A DNA stretch of 64,000 nt from Acanthococcus lagerstroemiae (taxonomy: Eukaryota > Arthropoda > Insecta > Hemiptera > Eriococcidae), in assembly GCA_031841125.1 (NCBI GenBank), contig JAJSSI010000013.1, positions 444,993-508,992 on the forward strand, given 5' to 3'. Under the pieces are notes generated by a model. It did no database searches, had not been told where the DNA came from, and was given only the letters and a program-made list of their open reading frames with translations. Both the position numbers and the translations under genes were made by a program. Shown piece by piece: positions 9,642 through 19,617 of this stretch (positions are counted from its first letter, which is position 1; every line of letters begins with the position of its first letter).

Positions 9642-11057
9642 TTAATTGTTACCTCTCATTAGTAATACTTCTATTTTGGCATTGAGGCAATTGACGTCCT
9701 GACGTAGGCGGTAGGCCGTATATACGGAGTAGCTTACTCCTAGCGCCAAGATAGCATGAATAATAAGGTCCGCAATGTCAGATAGATAGTACCAAGAGCC
9801 CCAAAGGGATTTCGGGATTCCTTTTAGGACAACATCGTTTAGTTCAGCTTTTAGGTCGTCGGTGGTTTTGTACAGTTTGAAGTGTGGGGTGGAGTCCCGC
9901 CAGTTATGGTTAAGAAGTGCCGAAAGATTCCTGAATAGTTGGGTCGAGTTAAATTCGTCTAAAATTCTGGAGGATTTAAGTTGGGACCATTGAAGAGGTA
10001 TGATGCGGGTTAATAAAGGACGTCTAGTTGCAGACAAATAGCACGGGACTGTCTTTGGTATAATGGTTTCAGAAGTGCCATTAGTTTCTTGGATCAAAGC
10101 ATGATCGCAATTTAGAAAGATCTCAGTGGCTCCAGGTGCGGAGTAGTCGAGGTTTAGTCGTTCCATTGAGTTATTAGGGTATTTTAGAAATAAGACTTCT
10201 TGTAAATTCGATAGGATGTAGTGATTTGTTCCAAGTTGTCTCACTATGGTATGACGGGGAGTAGGTTGGCATTCGAAAGAGCAGACTTCGTTTAGTAGTT
10301 CCATATTTGCTTTGAGAAAAATATTTTTGAGGCAGAGTGGGGAAATGTCAGTTTCATCAGCTACTGATTGGAGGTAGCATAGGTTGTCAATTCCATTGCA
10401 TGCTGGTTGAGATGTAGGGTGAATTACCTTGAAGAAGGAGTTATACGAGTCGGAGACTACAAATGCTGATCGTGTATGAATTGTGCATATTTGTTGCTGG
10501 TGGCGGAAAAATATCGGTGTGATTCGTGATAGAAGGTACGAGGCTTGTGCTGATTTGAGTGGTATCTTGATTTCCATCTGTAATTCGCCTTGATTTATTT
10601 CGCAAGAAGCAATTTTTATAGAGTAGTAGTATGGTATTCGTGCAACTGGAATGACGAGAGATAAATTGAGAGGTTTGATAGTCTGGACTAAGTTTATTAG
10701 ATCCTTTTTGAGTTCTGCCATTGGTAGGAGATTTGCTGGGATTAGGTGATTTCTGCAGTGGGATGCTATTTCGGATATTCTTTGGGTGACTGCGAGCATT
10801 TGGAGGAGAGAGAGTGATTTTACTTCGTAGTCTTGGGCTGATTCCTCGTCGAGATTTAGGAAGTGTGCAATGTTTTCGTTTAAATTGGAGGCAAAAGTGT
10901 TTAATTCTTTGGAAAAGTTAAAAAGTGCTTCGTGTTGTAGGATTACATTATCCCGTAATTTTGCGTATTTTTCTTTTAATTGAATTTCATTGTTTTGGAA
11001 GTTCTCGATCATCTCTTTGTGGACTGTCCCACAGCAAAAGTCTAGAGCGTCCGCCAT
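9642..11057 (-). CDS. env-like protein of gypsy-type element (Baculo_F-like C-terminal part)
   Basis: A 471-codon intact ORF. Residues 1-110 are helical and heptad-like (KEKYAKLRDNVILQHEALF). The middle has the look of the baculovirus F/gypsy env group: LLPMAELKKDL, then RIPYYYSIKIASCE and MEIKIPL, with several conserved cysteines. Near 430-455 a hydrophobic segment (IIHAILALGVSYSVYTAYRL) fits a single C-terminal membrane anchor, followed by a short tail. There is no convincing N-terminal signal peptide, and no dibasic cleavage site upstream of the helical region, so the surface-subunit part seems to be missing. The frame has a stop just upstream of the start region, so extension is not possible without splicing. 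The assignment is moderate; the position after pol and the anchor support it. Confidence 0.65.
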   Translation of the reverse strand: MADALDFCCGTVHKEMIENFQNNEIQLKEKYAKLRDNVILQHEALFNFSKELNTFASNLNENIAHFLNLDEESAQDYEVKSLSLLQMLAVTQRISEIASHCRNHLIPANLLPMAELKKDLINLVQTIKPLNLSLVIPVARIPYYYSIKIASCEINQGELQMEIKIPLKSAQASYLLSRITPIFFRHQQQICTIHTRSAFVVSDSYNSFFKVIHPTSQPACNGIDNLCYLQSVADETDISPLCLKNIFLKANMELLNEVCSFECQPTPRHTIVRQLGTNHYILSNLQEVLFLKYPNNSMERLNLDYSAPGATEIFLNCDHALIQETNGTSETIIPKTVPCYLSATRRPLLTRIIPLQWSQLKSSRILDEFNSTQLFRNLSALLNHNWRDSTPHFKLYKTTDDLKAELNDVVLKGIPKSLWGSWYYLSDIADLIIHAILALGVSYSVYTAYRLRQDVNCLNAKIEVLLMRGNN

Positions 11058-11913
11058 GAAGTGTAGCGCGAAGGCTCTAATTTTAGCGAATTAAGTAACG
11101 GTGATAGTTCCTGTCGCAATGGGTTAAAAAAAAAATACGGAGAATGTTCCAAAAAACATTTAGTAAGCTAATCGTTACGGAGTTGGGAATGCAAATAATC
11201 GGCAATATTATCAACCTGCTTATAATAATAGCGGCGTTAGCACTAAAGAAATGTAGACCACGGAGTACCGAAGTTGAAGTTATTGCTCTAAGTGAGGATA
11301 AACGCTGACAAGCTTAGTTTTTCCCTGATTAGAAAAAGTCCGAAGGTGTTGTATACTGTTATGCGGCTCATTTATTTGTTACGTTCACGTGTCATGATGA
11401 TGGCAAAACTTAACTTAATTAATTAATAAGTAATAATGCGCATGCTGGCAATATATGTATTAGCACGGGCTGCTAATAGCACGCGTCAAAGAAAAGTATG
11501 AAATTAATTCGTTCAATGGCTGATCAGCGAAAATAAGAATTGCCGTTAGTTAATTAATTTAATTTTTTCCTAATTCTAAAAGTCTCTACCGACGATGTGA
11601 ATAACATCGTTATAATTCCCAAATCGGATTGGATTCCGAGATATACTAATATTCGATTTTGAAGAGTCCATAAGTTTCCAAGTATACAATAACCACATAC
11701 TCTCTCACTTGCTACGTAGACTTGACTCACATATTCACTGACATTTCACACTCTCATTGTATTCGGCAATCATTTATACACCACGGAATACTTCTCCATC
11801 AAATTTAGCAGTAGGTTTCTGGGAAGGGTTTTCGGTAGGATTTTTCTTAATCTAAATTTTCTTAAAGTTAAATTAATGTTTTGATTGCGGATTTGAAGTC
11901 GTTAAGGGGTACT
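11058..11913 (-). other. Non-coding gap between pol and env-like ORF
   Basis: About 850 bp with no supportable ORF on either strand. In env-bearing gypsy elements, env is usually expressed from a spliced RNA. A lost N-terminal part of env, or intron-like sequence, could lie here, but no remnant was recognised. Confidence 0.45.
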
Positions 11914-12579
11914 TCAAATACCGGATAGGTGGAGTACGGTTCGTAGGTGTTGTTTAAGTTGTTCGTTTTCTGCTAGCTGTTCCATTAGACGTCCGTACTC
12001 TCGACGTATGGTTGGATTTGGGAACAAGCAGTTGGGACAGTCAGTTGAAGTGTTTCGGTTAATGAGATGAGTGTAAGATTTTTCCAGTTGAGTTTTAATT
12101 TTGCTTGGTAACTCAATGGGGGGGTTCCGGATCACGTTCGTATGGGTTTGCACAGTCGCTGGCGGCTGTATAGACGATACATTCTCCGTAGTTTCTCCCG
12201 ATTTGTCATCAAGTTTGTTTTTACGTGTGATTGCTGGTTTTAGTTTTTCGATATGGACTAGCGTGACTTTGCCATTGGGTTCATTTTCTGGGCGTATTAG
12301 GTAGTTGAGTTGGTGAATCTTTTTTACGATTTTGTAAATCGTCGTTCCGTACATTGGTGCTAGCTTATTATTTTTATTCAAGTTTTTAAGGTACACTTTA
12401 TCATTTTCTTTGAATTCATAGTCTTTCCTGTTGCGATCATAGTATTTTTTGTTTCGTTCATTAGCGATGTACATATGTTCAGCCAATTTTTCTCGTATTT
12501 CCAATAAGTTATCAAGTTCATTTTCTCTTGAGTTAAAGTTGGAGTTCGGAGGCAGTTCATATTTATTTTCAAAAATTAA
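11914..12579 (-). pseudogene. pol C-terminal end: integrase tail of gypsy-type element, out of frame
   Basis: Frame shifted relative to pol. It opens with LLYGYNPNLIFEN, the usual end of the integrase core, and passes through KLAEHMYIANERNKKYYD and a GPY/F-like module (NDKVYLKNL, LVHIEKLKP). It ends in a low-complexity tail with a CPNCLFPNP pair of cysteines. The first ATG in this frame is at 12504, but homology starts about 25 codons earlier. Between the last in-frame pol residues and this segment roughly 20 residues expected in integrase are missing, so a small deletion of about 60 bp with a frame change is inferred. Confidence 0.75.
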
Positions 12580-12580
12580 G

Positions 12581-15500
12581 TTAGGGTTGTAGCCGTATAG
12601 TAATTTCCTGTAATAAAATTTCCCAATTTGGTGATTTTCCGGCTTTGGTTTTATCTTCCAAGCATTTTTTTAGCGCGTAAGTGATTTTCTTGTTCGCTCC
12701 CTCGGCGAAGCTTTGAGATTGAGAGTGAAAAGTAGTACTGAAGTTGTGCTTAATTCCTAGGGAGGTTGTAAAATTTTTAAACTCTTGTGACCTGAAAGCA
12801 GTTCCGTTGTCCGATTCAATGATTCGTACTGGTCCAGTTTGTAGGAATAGTTTTTGAAGACATTTAATAACACCGGCCGTGCTAGTGTCCTTACAAGGGA
12901 AGGTATGGAGAAAATGCGTGGTTTTGTCTACACATGTAAGTACAAATTTTTTGTTATGCTTGATAGGTAATGGACCAAGATGGTCTAATTGTAAAACGTG
13001 ATACGGAGTAGTTGATTGGAGAGGTCTATTTGTGAGAAGTCCCAGTTTCTTTCCAATTTTTTTATGAATAGCACAAGATGAGCAACTATCAACAAAATTC
13101 TTAATATCCGAGATGTAAGATTTCCACCAAAATTTCTTTCCTTGAATTTTCCTAATTGTTTTGGATATTCCAAAATGCCCTCCATTAATACTTGAATCGT
13201 GGCATTCTTCCAAAATTTCTTTTTGTAAGTGCTGTGGCACTACGAACATGGGTTGTTTCGTTCCTTTTTCGTAGTCAATTTTGTTATACATGAGTATTCC
13301 TTCGTTAGAGATGCTGTAGAATCGTCGAAGTCGGTAAAGGTTGTTAAATTTGCGTTCTTTTTTATTTGGGATTGGTCGGCCTTCTAAAACATCGATCAAA
13401 AATTTTAAACTTTCGTTTTTCAATTGTTCCTGTCTAAATTTGTGGGTAGGAGTGTCGTTTTGAATCGTAGTAACTTTTGTTTCTGTTTGCTTTTCTTGTT
13501 CCTCTTCTGGTAGTCTACTTAAGAAATCGCTAATTGAGTTACGTACTCCTGGAATCCATTCTAGTCGAAAGCTATGGGATTGTAATTTTGATAAAATTCT
13601 GTTTACACGTGCTCCTAAGTCCGTTGTGTCAGGTTTTAATTTGTAGTAAGATACCAAAGATCTGCTGTCTGTTCTAATGATAGGTTCACTACCTCCTATG
13701 TATCCTCGGAATGCAGTTAAGGCTTCTCTTAGTGCGGTCAGTTCTAAATCGAGACTACAGTAGTGTCTTTTGCGTTTCCGTTGAGACAGTTTTTTGCTGA
13801 AGAAAGCTATGGGTCGAAGGTTTTTACCAGACGTGTCATCAGGATTCAGTGGTTGCATTAATACAGCTCCGCAAGCTATTCCTGATCCGTCAATGTAGAT
13901 ATAAGATTGCTTTTTGGGGTCGAAAAGTTGTAACACTGGCATCGAAGTAATAGTTTTTCTAAGTTTTTCAAAAGCTTGGGTTTGTTCTTCATTGAGTTTG
14001 ATTTTGTCAGCACTTTTCCTGTCACCTTTTAAAATGTCAGTTAAGGGTTTAGCTATGTGGGCAAAATTGTAGATCGCGGGACGAAGAAATTGAGCTGCCC
14101 CACAGAATCTTCGTAAGGCTCGTATGGTCGTAGGCATAGGCATAGAGGTTACTGAGTCTATGTTCTTTTGAGAAAATTTTACTGTGTCAGCCGTAATGTT
14201 GTGTCCTAGGTATTCTATAGTGTCCGTCATGAGAATGCATTTGCTCGTTTTTACAGAGAGGTTATGGTCAGAGAAAGTTTGAAAAAGTTCGCGTAATCTG
14301 AAAAGTGCGCTTTCGAAGTTGTATGCTAGGCTTAATACATCATCCAGAAAGAGGATGAGAGATTTATTTGCGAGTTGTCTTCGGCATATTTTACTAAGCT
14401 GTGAATTGAAATAGGAGGGAGATGATTTTAGTCCTTGAGGTAAACGTAAAAATTTTAGTTGAGTCGAAGTGTTGTAACGGACGGCACAGATTTCCTGAGA
14501 TTCGGGTGCAAGTGGACATTGAAAATAGCCAGAATGTAAATCAAATTGACTCATGTATGAGTTCCCTTTTATAGTGGTTAGAATTTCAGAGATGAGCGGT
14601 GTATTTTCGTGAGAAGTGATAATATTCTCGTTTAGTTTTCGAAAATCTACTAAGACTCGGTATTCCGCTTTGCTGTTAGGTTTATTTACTGAACAAGGTT
14701 TTTGTTTAATGAACATAGGTGAAGAATATTCGCTAGATCCGAAGGTCATTATTCCAGCCTCGATTAATTTATCTACTTCGGCTTTGATTTTATCTTGCTC
14801 GATTACTGACAGTTTAAATGGGCGACAAGCCACAGGAGAAGAATTTGGTTTTAATCTAATTTTATATGGTTCCATCTTTGCTTGCTTGAGTTTCTTTAAA
14901 TCAGTGACGAAAATATTCTTGAATTCTTTGACGAGGGTTACTACCTGTTTTCTCTGTTCAAAAGTTAGTCGATTGGAAATTTTAATTTCAGTCCCGGAAG
15001 AGTCATAAGCCTTAGTTTCTGTATCAGAAGGAATGTGATTATCAGCAGTTAAATTTACACGCGTAATATTTTGTTCAGTTGGCGTATGACGGGCTGGTGC
15101 CGTTATTTCGATCGTTCCTATATTTTGCTGAGGATAGATGTTACGTTTTTGTGAAGTACTATTAGTTAGAATAATTCGTAAAATGGTTTTGTCAGCAGAT
15201 TTATTGGTGTCCATATTGACCGTAATACCTTTAGATTCGAAGTACTCGTGTTTCTTTAATTGTATACGTAGGGTTTTGTCACTTCCTAGTTTATTACGTA
15301 ATTGCATCGGTAATTCTAGGTTAACGGAATGTTCGGAATAAGGAAGAAAGGTCATGCCATGATTTAAGGATATACGGGATTTTTCAGAAATAGATAGTAC
15401 TTTCTCGGCGTTTATTACTTTTTTTATCCAATTTTCGTCAATGGGTATGGTTGTGTTGCAGGAAATTTGGAGTTCTTTCGCGTTAAAATTGAGACACAAG

Positions 15501-16168
15501 CCGTACTTAAACATAAAATTGAGGCCTAAAATACATTCGACTGCTAAATCTCTGACAATTATCGTTTTGATAGTGAAAGTTTCTGGTCCAATATTGAAGT
15601 TAAAGTCAATTTCTCCATGAATGTAGATGTTTTGGTCGTTAGCGTTTTTCAGAATAACGTCAGTAGGTTGTGGAATGATGTCCAGAGGTAGTAAATCAGA
15701 TCGGAGAATAGTAAAGTTAGATCCCGTGTCCAGAATTGCCATGATTTTTGACCCAAAAGAAGAAATTTCTATTTCCAGATTAGACATTACTGCCGGGTTG
15801 ACATGATACAGATTCATGAGAACGTTGCCTTTGTTGTTGGCTTTCGTATTAGAAGTTTTTGTGTCATGTTCAACTGCCTTCATGTCGTCTGAAATTTTAA
15901 CTTTCGGAAGCGGAGGTAAATTTGAAAAAGGCGAAGGGATCGGGGTTTTATCAGTTGCGATCGGTAATTCGGTCTTGGGTTTGTTTTCTGTTACTGTTAT
16001 TTTACGTATCGGTAAGTCCTTCATAGTTGATTTAGTGGATTTAGGTGGGTCGTCGATTTTCGTAGGTTTTGATTCGTAATTAATATTCGTAAGTTTCGAG
16101 AGCCCACCCGGGTTTAGTTTTTTTGAAGGTAAAAACACTGTTCCGTTGAGTGGTTGTTTCTTTTGCAA
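12581..16168 (-). CDS. pol of gypsy-type element: protease, RT, RNase H, integrase (C-terminus broken)
   Basis: A 1195-codon ORF. Retropepsin lies near residues 120-230 (active-site AILDTGSNFT at about 145). Reverse transcriptase is at about 470-660 (YRVLVDFRKLNEN, then LFLDDVLSL as the catalytic box, a variant of YVDD). RNase H is at about 740-870 (YIDGSGIACGAVLM, SLDLELTALREAL). Integrase has an HHCC finger (INGGHFGISK...CSSCAIHKK) and core Asp residues in LDHLGPLPIK and IESDNGTAFRS; the Glu region reads SQSFAEGANKK. The ORF overlaps gag by 55 bp in another frame, so it is likely made by ribosomal frameshifting. It ends early at 12581; see the shifted integrase tail downstream. Confidence 0.88.
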   Translation of the reverse strand: MQKKQPLNGTVFLPSKKLNPGGLSKLTNINYESKPTKIDDPPKSTKSTMKDLPIRKITVTENKPKTELPIATDKTPIPSPFSNLPPLPKVKISDDMKAVEHDTKTSNTKANNKGNVLMNLYHVNPAVMSNLEIEISSFGSKIMAILDTGSNFTILRSDLLPLDIIPQPTDVILKNANDQNIYIHGEIDFNFNIGPETFTIKTIIVRDLAVECILGLNFMFKYGLCLNFNAKELQISCNTTIPIDENWIKKVINAEKVLSISEKSRISLNHGMTFLPYSEHSVNLELPMQLRNKLGSDKTLRIQLKKHEYFESKGITVNMDTNKSADKTILRIILTNSTSQKRNIYPQQNIGTIEITAPARHTPTEQNITRVNLTADNHIPSDTETKAYDSSGTEIKISNRLTFEQRKQVVTLVKEFKNIFVTDLKKLKQAKMEPYKIRLKPNSSPVACRPFKLSVIEQDKIKAEVDKLIEAGIMTFGSSEYSSPMFIKQKPCSVNKPNSKAEYRVLVDFRKLNENIITSHENTPLISEILTTIKGNSYMSQFDLHSGYFQCPLAPESQEICAVRYNTSTQLKFLRLPQGLKSSPSYFNSQLSKICRRQLANKSLILFLDDVLSLAYNFESALFRLRELFQTFSDHNLSVKTSKCILMTDTIEYLGHNITADTVKFSQKNIDSVTSMPMPTTIRALRRFCGAAQFLRPAIYNFAHIAKPLTDILKGDRKSADKIKLNEEQTQAFEKLRKTITSMPVLQLFDPKKQSYIYIDGSGIACGAVLMQPLNPDDTSGKNLRPIAFFSKKLSQRKRKRHYCSLDLELTALREALTAFRGYIGGSEPIIRTDSRSLVSYYKLKPDTTDLGARVNRILSKLQSHSFRLEWIPGVRNSISDFLSRLPEEEQEKQTETKVTTIQNDTPTHKFRQEQLKNESLKFLIDVLEGRPIPNKKERKFNNLYRLRRFYSISNEGILMYNKIDYEKGTKQPMFVVPQHLQKEILEECHDSSINGGHFGISKTIRKIQGKKFWWKSYISDIKNFVDSCSSCAIHKKIGKKLGLLTNRPLQSTTPYHVLQLDHLGPLPIKHNKKFVLTCVDKTTHFLHTFPCKDTSTAGVIKCLQKLFLQTGPVRIIESDNGTAFRSQEFKNFTTSLGIKHNFSTTFHSQSQSFAEGANKKITYALKKCLEDKTKAGKSPNWEILLQEITIRLQP

Positions 16169-17040
16169 TTGTTACAAAACAAAGGTTGCGTCGGGTTATT
16201 GTTAGCGGGATAAGTTATCATAGGTTGTTGGTGGTGTTGTTGCAGTTGCTGTGTTGGGAAAGTCAAGTTCTGTCCGAAGGGGTAAGGTGGGAATTGCGGT
16301 AAGGAATTCTGATTCAGAAAATTAGAGTTAAAATTTTGGCCATAGTTATTGGGCAAGTAGTTGTTTCTCTGGAAATTATTGCCTCTAAAGTTTCCTCCTT
16401 GGTATCCTTGGTTGGGTTTCCATTGGTTTCTGAAATTTCCACCCGTGTTGTGTCGTCTATAATTTTGAGTCCTAAAGTTCCCCCCGAAATTTTGATTTTG
16501 ATTTTGGTTAAACTCGTTCCGAAAATTTCTACCCTGATTATTGTTGTTATAATTGCTGTTGTTAAAGTTCCTGGTTCTGGGGTTGTTGTTGACCCAATTT
16601 TGATTGTTACTATTTCCTTGTCCATTATTGCCTTGGTTTCCTTGGTCAAATCTATTTTGAATAGCTAGTACCGTGTTTTTAGTCTCTTTTAGTTCGTCTT
16701 TCAGTTCAGTTAGTAATTTGTCATTTTCAGTCTGTTGTTTTGTCTCCTTTATAGTCTGTTCGTCCGCTCTCTTCGCTTCTTTTTCTAGTGATGTATCATT
16801 TAATTTTTTTACGAGCTCTTCTAATTTTGTTGATAGGTTTCTTTCTTTGTCGATTTTTTCAAGTTCGGTCATGTAATCCAGTTTCTTTAGTTGTTTTTCA
16901 AGTGTTTCTAGCGTCGAAATTTCAGATAGCCCAACATGTTTTCTATCATCAGAATTTAAACCTTTTAGAACATATCTTATGATTTGATCTTCTTTTATAT
17001 TATTGTCGTAACGTCTGGCTAGATCCACAATGTCGGTCAT
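16114..17040 (-). CDS. gag second part: capsid end and zinc knuckle of gypsy-type element
   Basis: 308 codons, starting at an ATG that overlaps the stop of the first gag ORF (ATGA). It continues the capsid-like helical region (DQIIRYVLKGLNSDD), then a long coiled coil, then an extremely N, Q, G and F-rich low-complexity stretch. It ends in one CCHC zinc knuckle, CNNCKRNNHSTEQC (C-x2-C-x4-H-x4-C), expected to bind the genomic RNA. In most relatives gag is one ORF, so the ATGA overlap is either a frameshift mutation or a stop-restart/-1 shift arrangement. The sequence alone does not decide. Confidence 0.8.
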   Translation of the reverse strand: MTDIVDLARRYDNNIKEDQIIRYVLKGLNSDDRKHVGLSEISTLETLEKQLKKLDYMTELEKIDKERNLSTKLEELVKKLNDTSLEKEAKRADEQTIKETKQQTENDKLLTELKDELKETKNTVLAIQNRFDQGNQGNNGQGNSNNQNWVNNNPRTRNFNNSNYNNNNQGRNFRNEFNQNQNQNFGGNFRTQNYRRHNTGGNFRNQWKPNQGYQGGNFRGNNFQRNNYLPNNYGQNFNSNFLNQNSLPQFPPYPFGQNLTFPTQQLQQHHQQPMITYPANNNPTQPLFCNNCKRNNHSTEQCFYLQKN

Positions 17041-17927
17041 GAGAGCGTAGTAACTTTTTCTTTCTGCTGTTTTGTTCTGTTGTTTAGTTTTAGTTCCAGT
17101 GTTTCTTTTATTTGTTCGTATTTGGTAACAAAATTGGTTTTTAGCTCCTCGTACGTATTTATATTCCTTTTCGTAGTAAGTTCAATGTAATGCGATAATG
17201 CGTCGTCTTTTAAGTAAGCAGCTAATAAAATTTCTTTTTCTTCTTCCGGGAACCTATTAATTTTTATCGCAGTTTCAAATTTAGTAAAAAACATAGATAC
17301 ATTTTCGTTTTCTGATCCGGAGAAGGTTCCTGGGTGTAATTTCGGTAGGCGGGGAAGATTTCCAGTGTGGGCCATGGCAGGAAGACGAGGGTTTTCTGGG
17401 GGTGCGTAAGTCAGGTTAACCGGTTCTGTCCGAAATGTTCGGCTGTTTCTACGTTCGACTAATCTATTGTACACGTAATTTTCTAGTTTTTCTGGCGCTA
17501 GCTGTACAAATTCTTCCCGTGTTAAGGGGTTAGGGGTATGAGGAGTTAAATCCTGTTTTTCTAAAGCCTGAATACCGTGAACTTCCGCAGATGTTTTAAT
17601 TTTTTTCCTATCAGTCGGGGTTCCTTCTTGCTTACTGTCTTCTCTAGTATCAAAGTCGTTTTCGTCGGTTTCTGTTCCTAGTTGAAGAAAATTCCTAGTC
17701 CTCTCTTCTGCCCCTGGGGTATTTTTGAAGTGTTTAAGGAGTCGCTTGCGGTGGTCGCTTCTATTTCCAGTTATTTTTTTTTTATTAAATACTAGTCCTT
17801 CCAATAATTGTTGCGTGGTTAAATAATAAACCCAGTGGAACGATCTTATTTTTTCAGGAGACTCTTCTAAATTCGGTTTACTTTTGGATGGGGAAAATAA
17901 AGAAAGTAGCGATGTTGTTTTTTTCAT
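17037..17927 (-). CDS. gag first part of gypsy-type element
   Basis: 296 codons. The N-terminus (about 1-70) has a basic, SAP-like helix pair (TTQQLLEGLVFNKKK, HRKRLLKHFKN). A disordered acidic section follows. From about 190 there is a retrotransposon gag domain: LPRLPKLHPGTFSGSEN, MFFTKFETAIKINRFPEEEK and KDDALSHYIEL. The ORF ends where the second gag ORF begins, sharing 4 bases. A degenerate second copy of the first about 60 codons lies just upstream at about 18030-18250. The start codon at 17927 is the first ATG after stops and leaves a full-length domain. Confidence 0.8.
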   Translation of the reverse strand: MKKTTSLLSLFSPSKSKPNLEESPEKIRSFHWVYYLTTQQLLEGLVFNKKKITGNRSDHRKRLLKHFKNTPGAEERTRNFLQLGTETDENDFDTREDSKQEGTPTDRKKIKTSAEVHGIQALEKQDLTPHTPNPLTREEFVQLAPEKLENYVYNRLVERRNSRTFRTEPVNLTYAPPENPRLPAMAHTGNLPRLPKLHPGTFSGSENENVSMFFTKFETAIKINRFPEEEKEILLAAYLKDDALSHYIELTTKRNINTYEELKTNFVTKYEQIKETLELKLNNRTKQQKEKVTTLS

Positions 17928-18029
17928 AGGGCTGGTAGGGGACTAGAACTAGTCACCGGTTAAAACAACAAAAAGTGTCCGGTACAAAGTTCGGATATAG
18001 AATGAATTTCTTACTATCAAATTTTGGGG

Positions 18030-18250
18030 GAAAGTTTTCGGTTCGAAACGAGGAAGATGCAGTACCCTCTCCAGTTTAATACTGATTTCGGGTTTGTTAA
18101 TACGGTGAAGACCCCTGCCCCGGGGTTTTTTCCAAAATGTCTTACTAGTTTTTTCCGTTGGTCACTTCTATTCCCATTTAAATTTTTTCTCGGTAAAAGC
18201 AAGTCCCTCCAAAAGTTGATGGCTGGTAGAATAAATCGAGGATTTCAGTT
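18030..18250 (-). pseudogene. Decayed duplicate of gag N-terminus in the leader
   Basis: Read on the minus strand, STSHQLLEGLAFTEKKF and, after one frameshift, NGNRSDQRKKLVRHFGKNP align with TTQQLLEGLVFNKKK and TGNRSDHRKRLLKHFKNTP of the neighbouring gag. It has stops and a frame break, so it is not expected to make protein. It is inferred to be an old tandem duplication inside the element family. Confidence 0.7.
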
Positions 18251-19287
18251 TGTGGGGGGGGGGGGAATAAAAATAATAAAAATAAAACTTTTTACACCGC
18301 TCGATTCTGTTTTCGAAAAGGGGGATGGAATTTAAATTATTGCCAAATTATGGTTTTACTTTTTTCTGCAATTGTCAGTGAGTCGTCTACGGTAATTAAT
18401 TACCAGAAGATCAACAGCGGTTTGAACTTGTCCGGTCAAGCCAGATGCTCGTCAGTGACCCCTGAAGTTTCCAATAATTTATTACAGAAACGATTATCCT
18501 TGTCGTTGGCTGAATGCTTGTTGGACGTCTATGGCCGTCAGCAAACAGAGGCTTTAAACCGTGCAAGAATGTATCGCTCCGTATAAAAACTTACTGATTA
18601 TGCCAAATTTTTAGAGTCCAAATCTTTCGCAAAATCTCTATATGTCGAGTCAAAAGAAGTAACTACTTTTGACAAGACGTAAACCTGCCGTTAAATTAAT
18701 TGGAGCCGTTGAAATGGTCAAGCCAAATAGCGAACGGTTTTCCAAAACTTTTAACCTTTGTGCAGATAAAGAAGTTTACGGGTATTCAAATTTTGAGTTC
18801 AAAGGAGGTTAATAAAATTTTGACGGGGTAATTTCTATTTAAATTAATTTAAAATTATGATTAGTTACAATTTTTCTTACGGGTAGTCTTGCTGTGATGT
18901 CCGGATCGCTGGTTACTATTGACGACACTTCTGTTCGAATGGTCTCGAAGTTGACGATGAGTATCCACGAGCGAATTACGTCTTGAAGGAAAGGAAGTGG
19001 CGGTAGTTGAAAGGCAGGGCCTCAGTGAGTACAGAACCGGAAATCGTAGAACCGGAAATCGTAATTAGTGGACGCTGACCAAGACGGGCCACAGCGTGAG
19101 CGAGGAGGGTCGATCGAACGAGCCCGTATGTTGATTGTCCTCGGCGCGAGTTACTGATATAGCCGAGTCAGATTTGGCTCAACACCTTCCAATAATCCCT
19201 TAAGATCCTTGATTTTTTCGGTTACAGTTACGGATTACAGCAATAGGTGTCACGACGAGATCGCACACCACGGTTACGTTAATTTTT
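18251..19287 (-). other. 5' leader of gypsy-type element
   Basis: About 1 kb between the primer site and the gag duplicate. It contains an antisense (+) ORF at 18350-18586 with no recognised relatives. It is probably untranslated leader with packaging sequence. A G-run lies at 18255-18266. Confidence 0.4.
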
Positions 19288-19298
19288 TTCGGGCGCCA
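19288..19298 (-). other. Primer binding site
   Basis: On the minus strand TGGCGCCCGAA follows the 5' LTR after two bases. TGGCGCCC fits the 3' end of a lysine tRNA, the usual primer of many gypsy-group elements. Confidence 0.75.
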
Positions 19299-19300
19299 AT

Positions 19301-19617
19301 TGTATCGCGCTGGAATTGACGGCACGATACTTAAAAAGGAAAAAAAACTCGAAAGATAAAAAACCACTTTACTTTTTCTAAAACATCAATCAAAAATTTT
19401 AATTTGTTGATCTACTTATAACATTTGTTAATCGGTGCGATCGGTGCGAAAGGTGGAAGTCGACAACCACACCGGCGTCGCGGTGGTTTCATCGTTAACG
19501 TCGTCGTAGGCCAATTTCGCTGACTCGTTATAATTTAAAGTTCCTGAATGCATGAGTTTTAATTTTTAATAGGTCACAATGGTTGGTATACTGAAATATA
19601 CCGATTTCGGTGTTACA
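19301..19617 (-). repeat. 5' LTR of gypsy-type element
   Basis: 317 bp, TG...CA ends, matching 8588-8904. The flanking TACAC duplicates that at 8583-8587. Confidence 0.92.

Larger units (their letters stand above)
8588..19617 (-). mobile_element. Ty3/gypsy-type LTR retrotransposon with env-like ORF (11.0 kb)
   Basis: A full-length element read on the minus strand. It has 317-bp LTRs that look identical (TGTATCGCGC...GGTGTTACA), a TGGCGCCCGA primer site, gag in two overlapping frames, pol (protease, RT, RNase H, integrase), an env-like ORF and a purine tract before the 3' LTR. It is flanked by TACAC on both sides. Order and domain content are those of env-bearing gypsy-group elements, which in insects include errantiviruses. 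Matching LTRs mean recent insertion. Even so, integrase is broken, and the leader carries a decayed second copy of the start of gag, so this copy is likely defective. Confidence 0.9.

Noticed and set aside
14616..16079. Plus-strand ORFs opposite pol
   Set aside because: They lie antisense to a well-supported protease/RT/integrase ORF and show no known domain.
16314..16982. Long ORFs on + opposite gag, and another - frame
   Set aside because: Shadows of the low-complexity Asn/Gln-rich gag. The zinc knuckle and capsid features are only in the chosen frame.
18350..18586. Plus-strand ORF in the leader of the gypsy-type element
   Set aside because: No homology seen and no supporting signals. Opposite to the element's direction.
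19288..19298. Vertebrate-retrovirus-like lysine tRNA primer site
   Set aside because: TGGCGCCC also occurs in insect gypsy-group elements. The rest of the element is gypsy-type, so no vertebrate retrovirus is implied.
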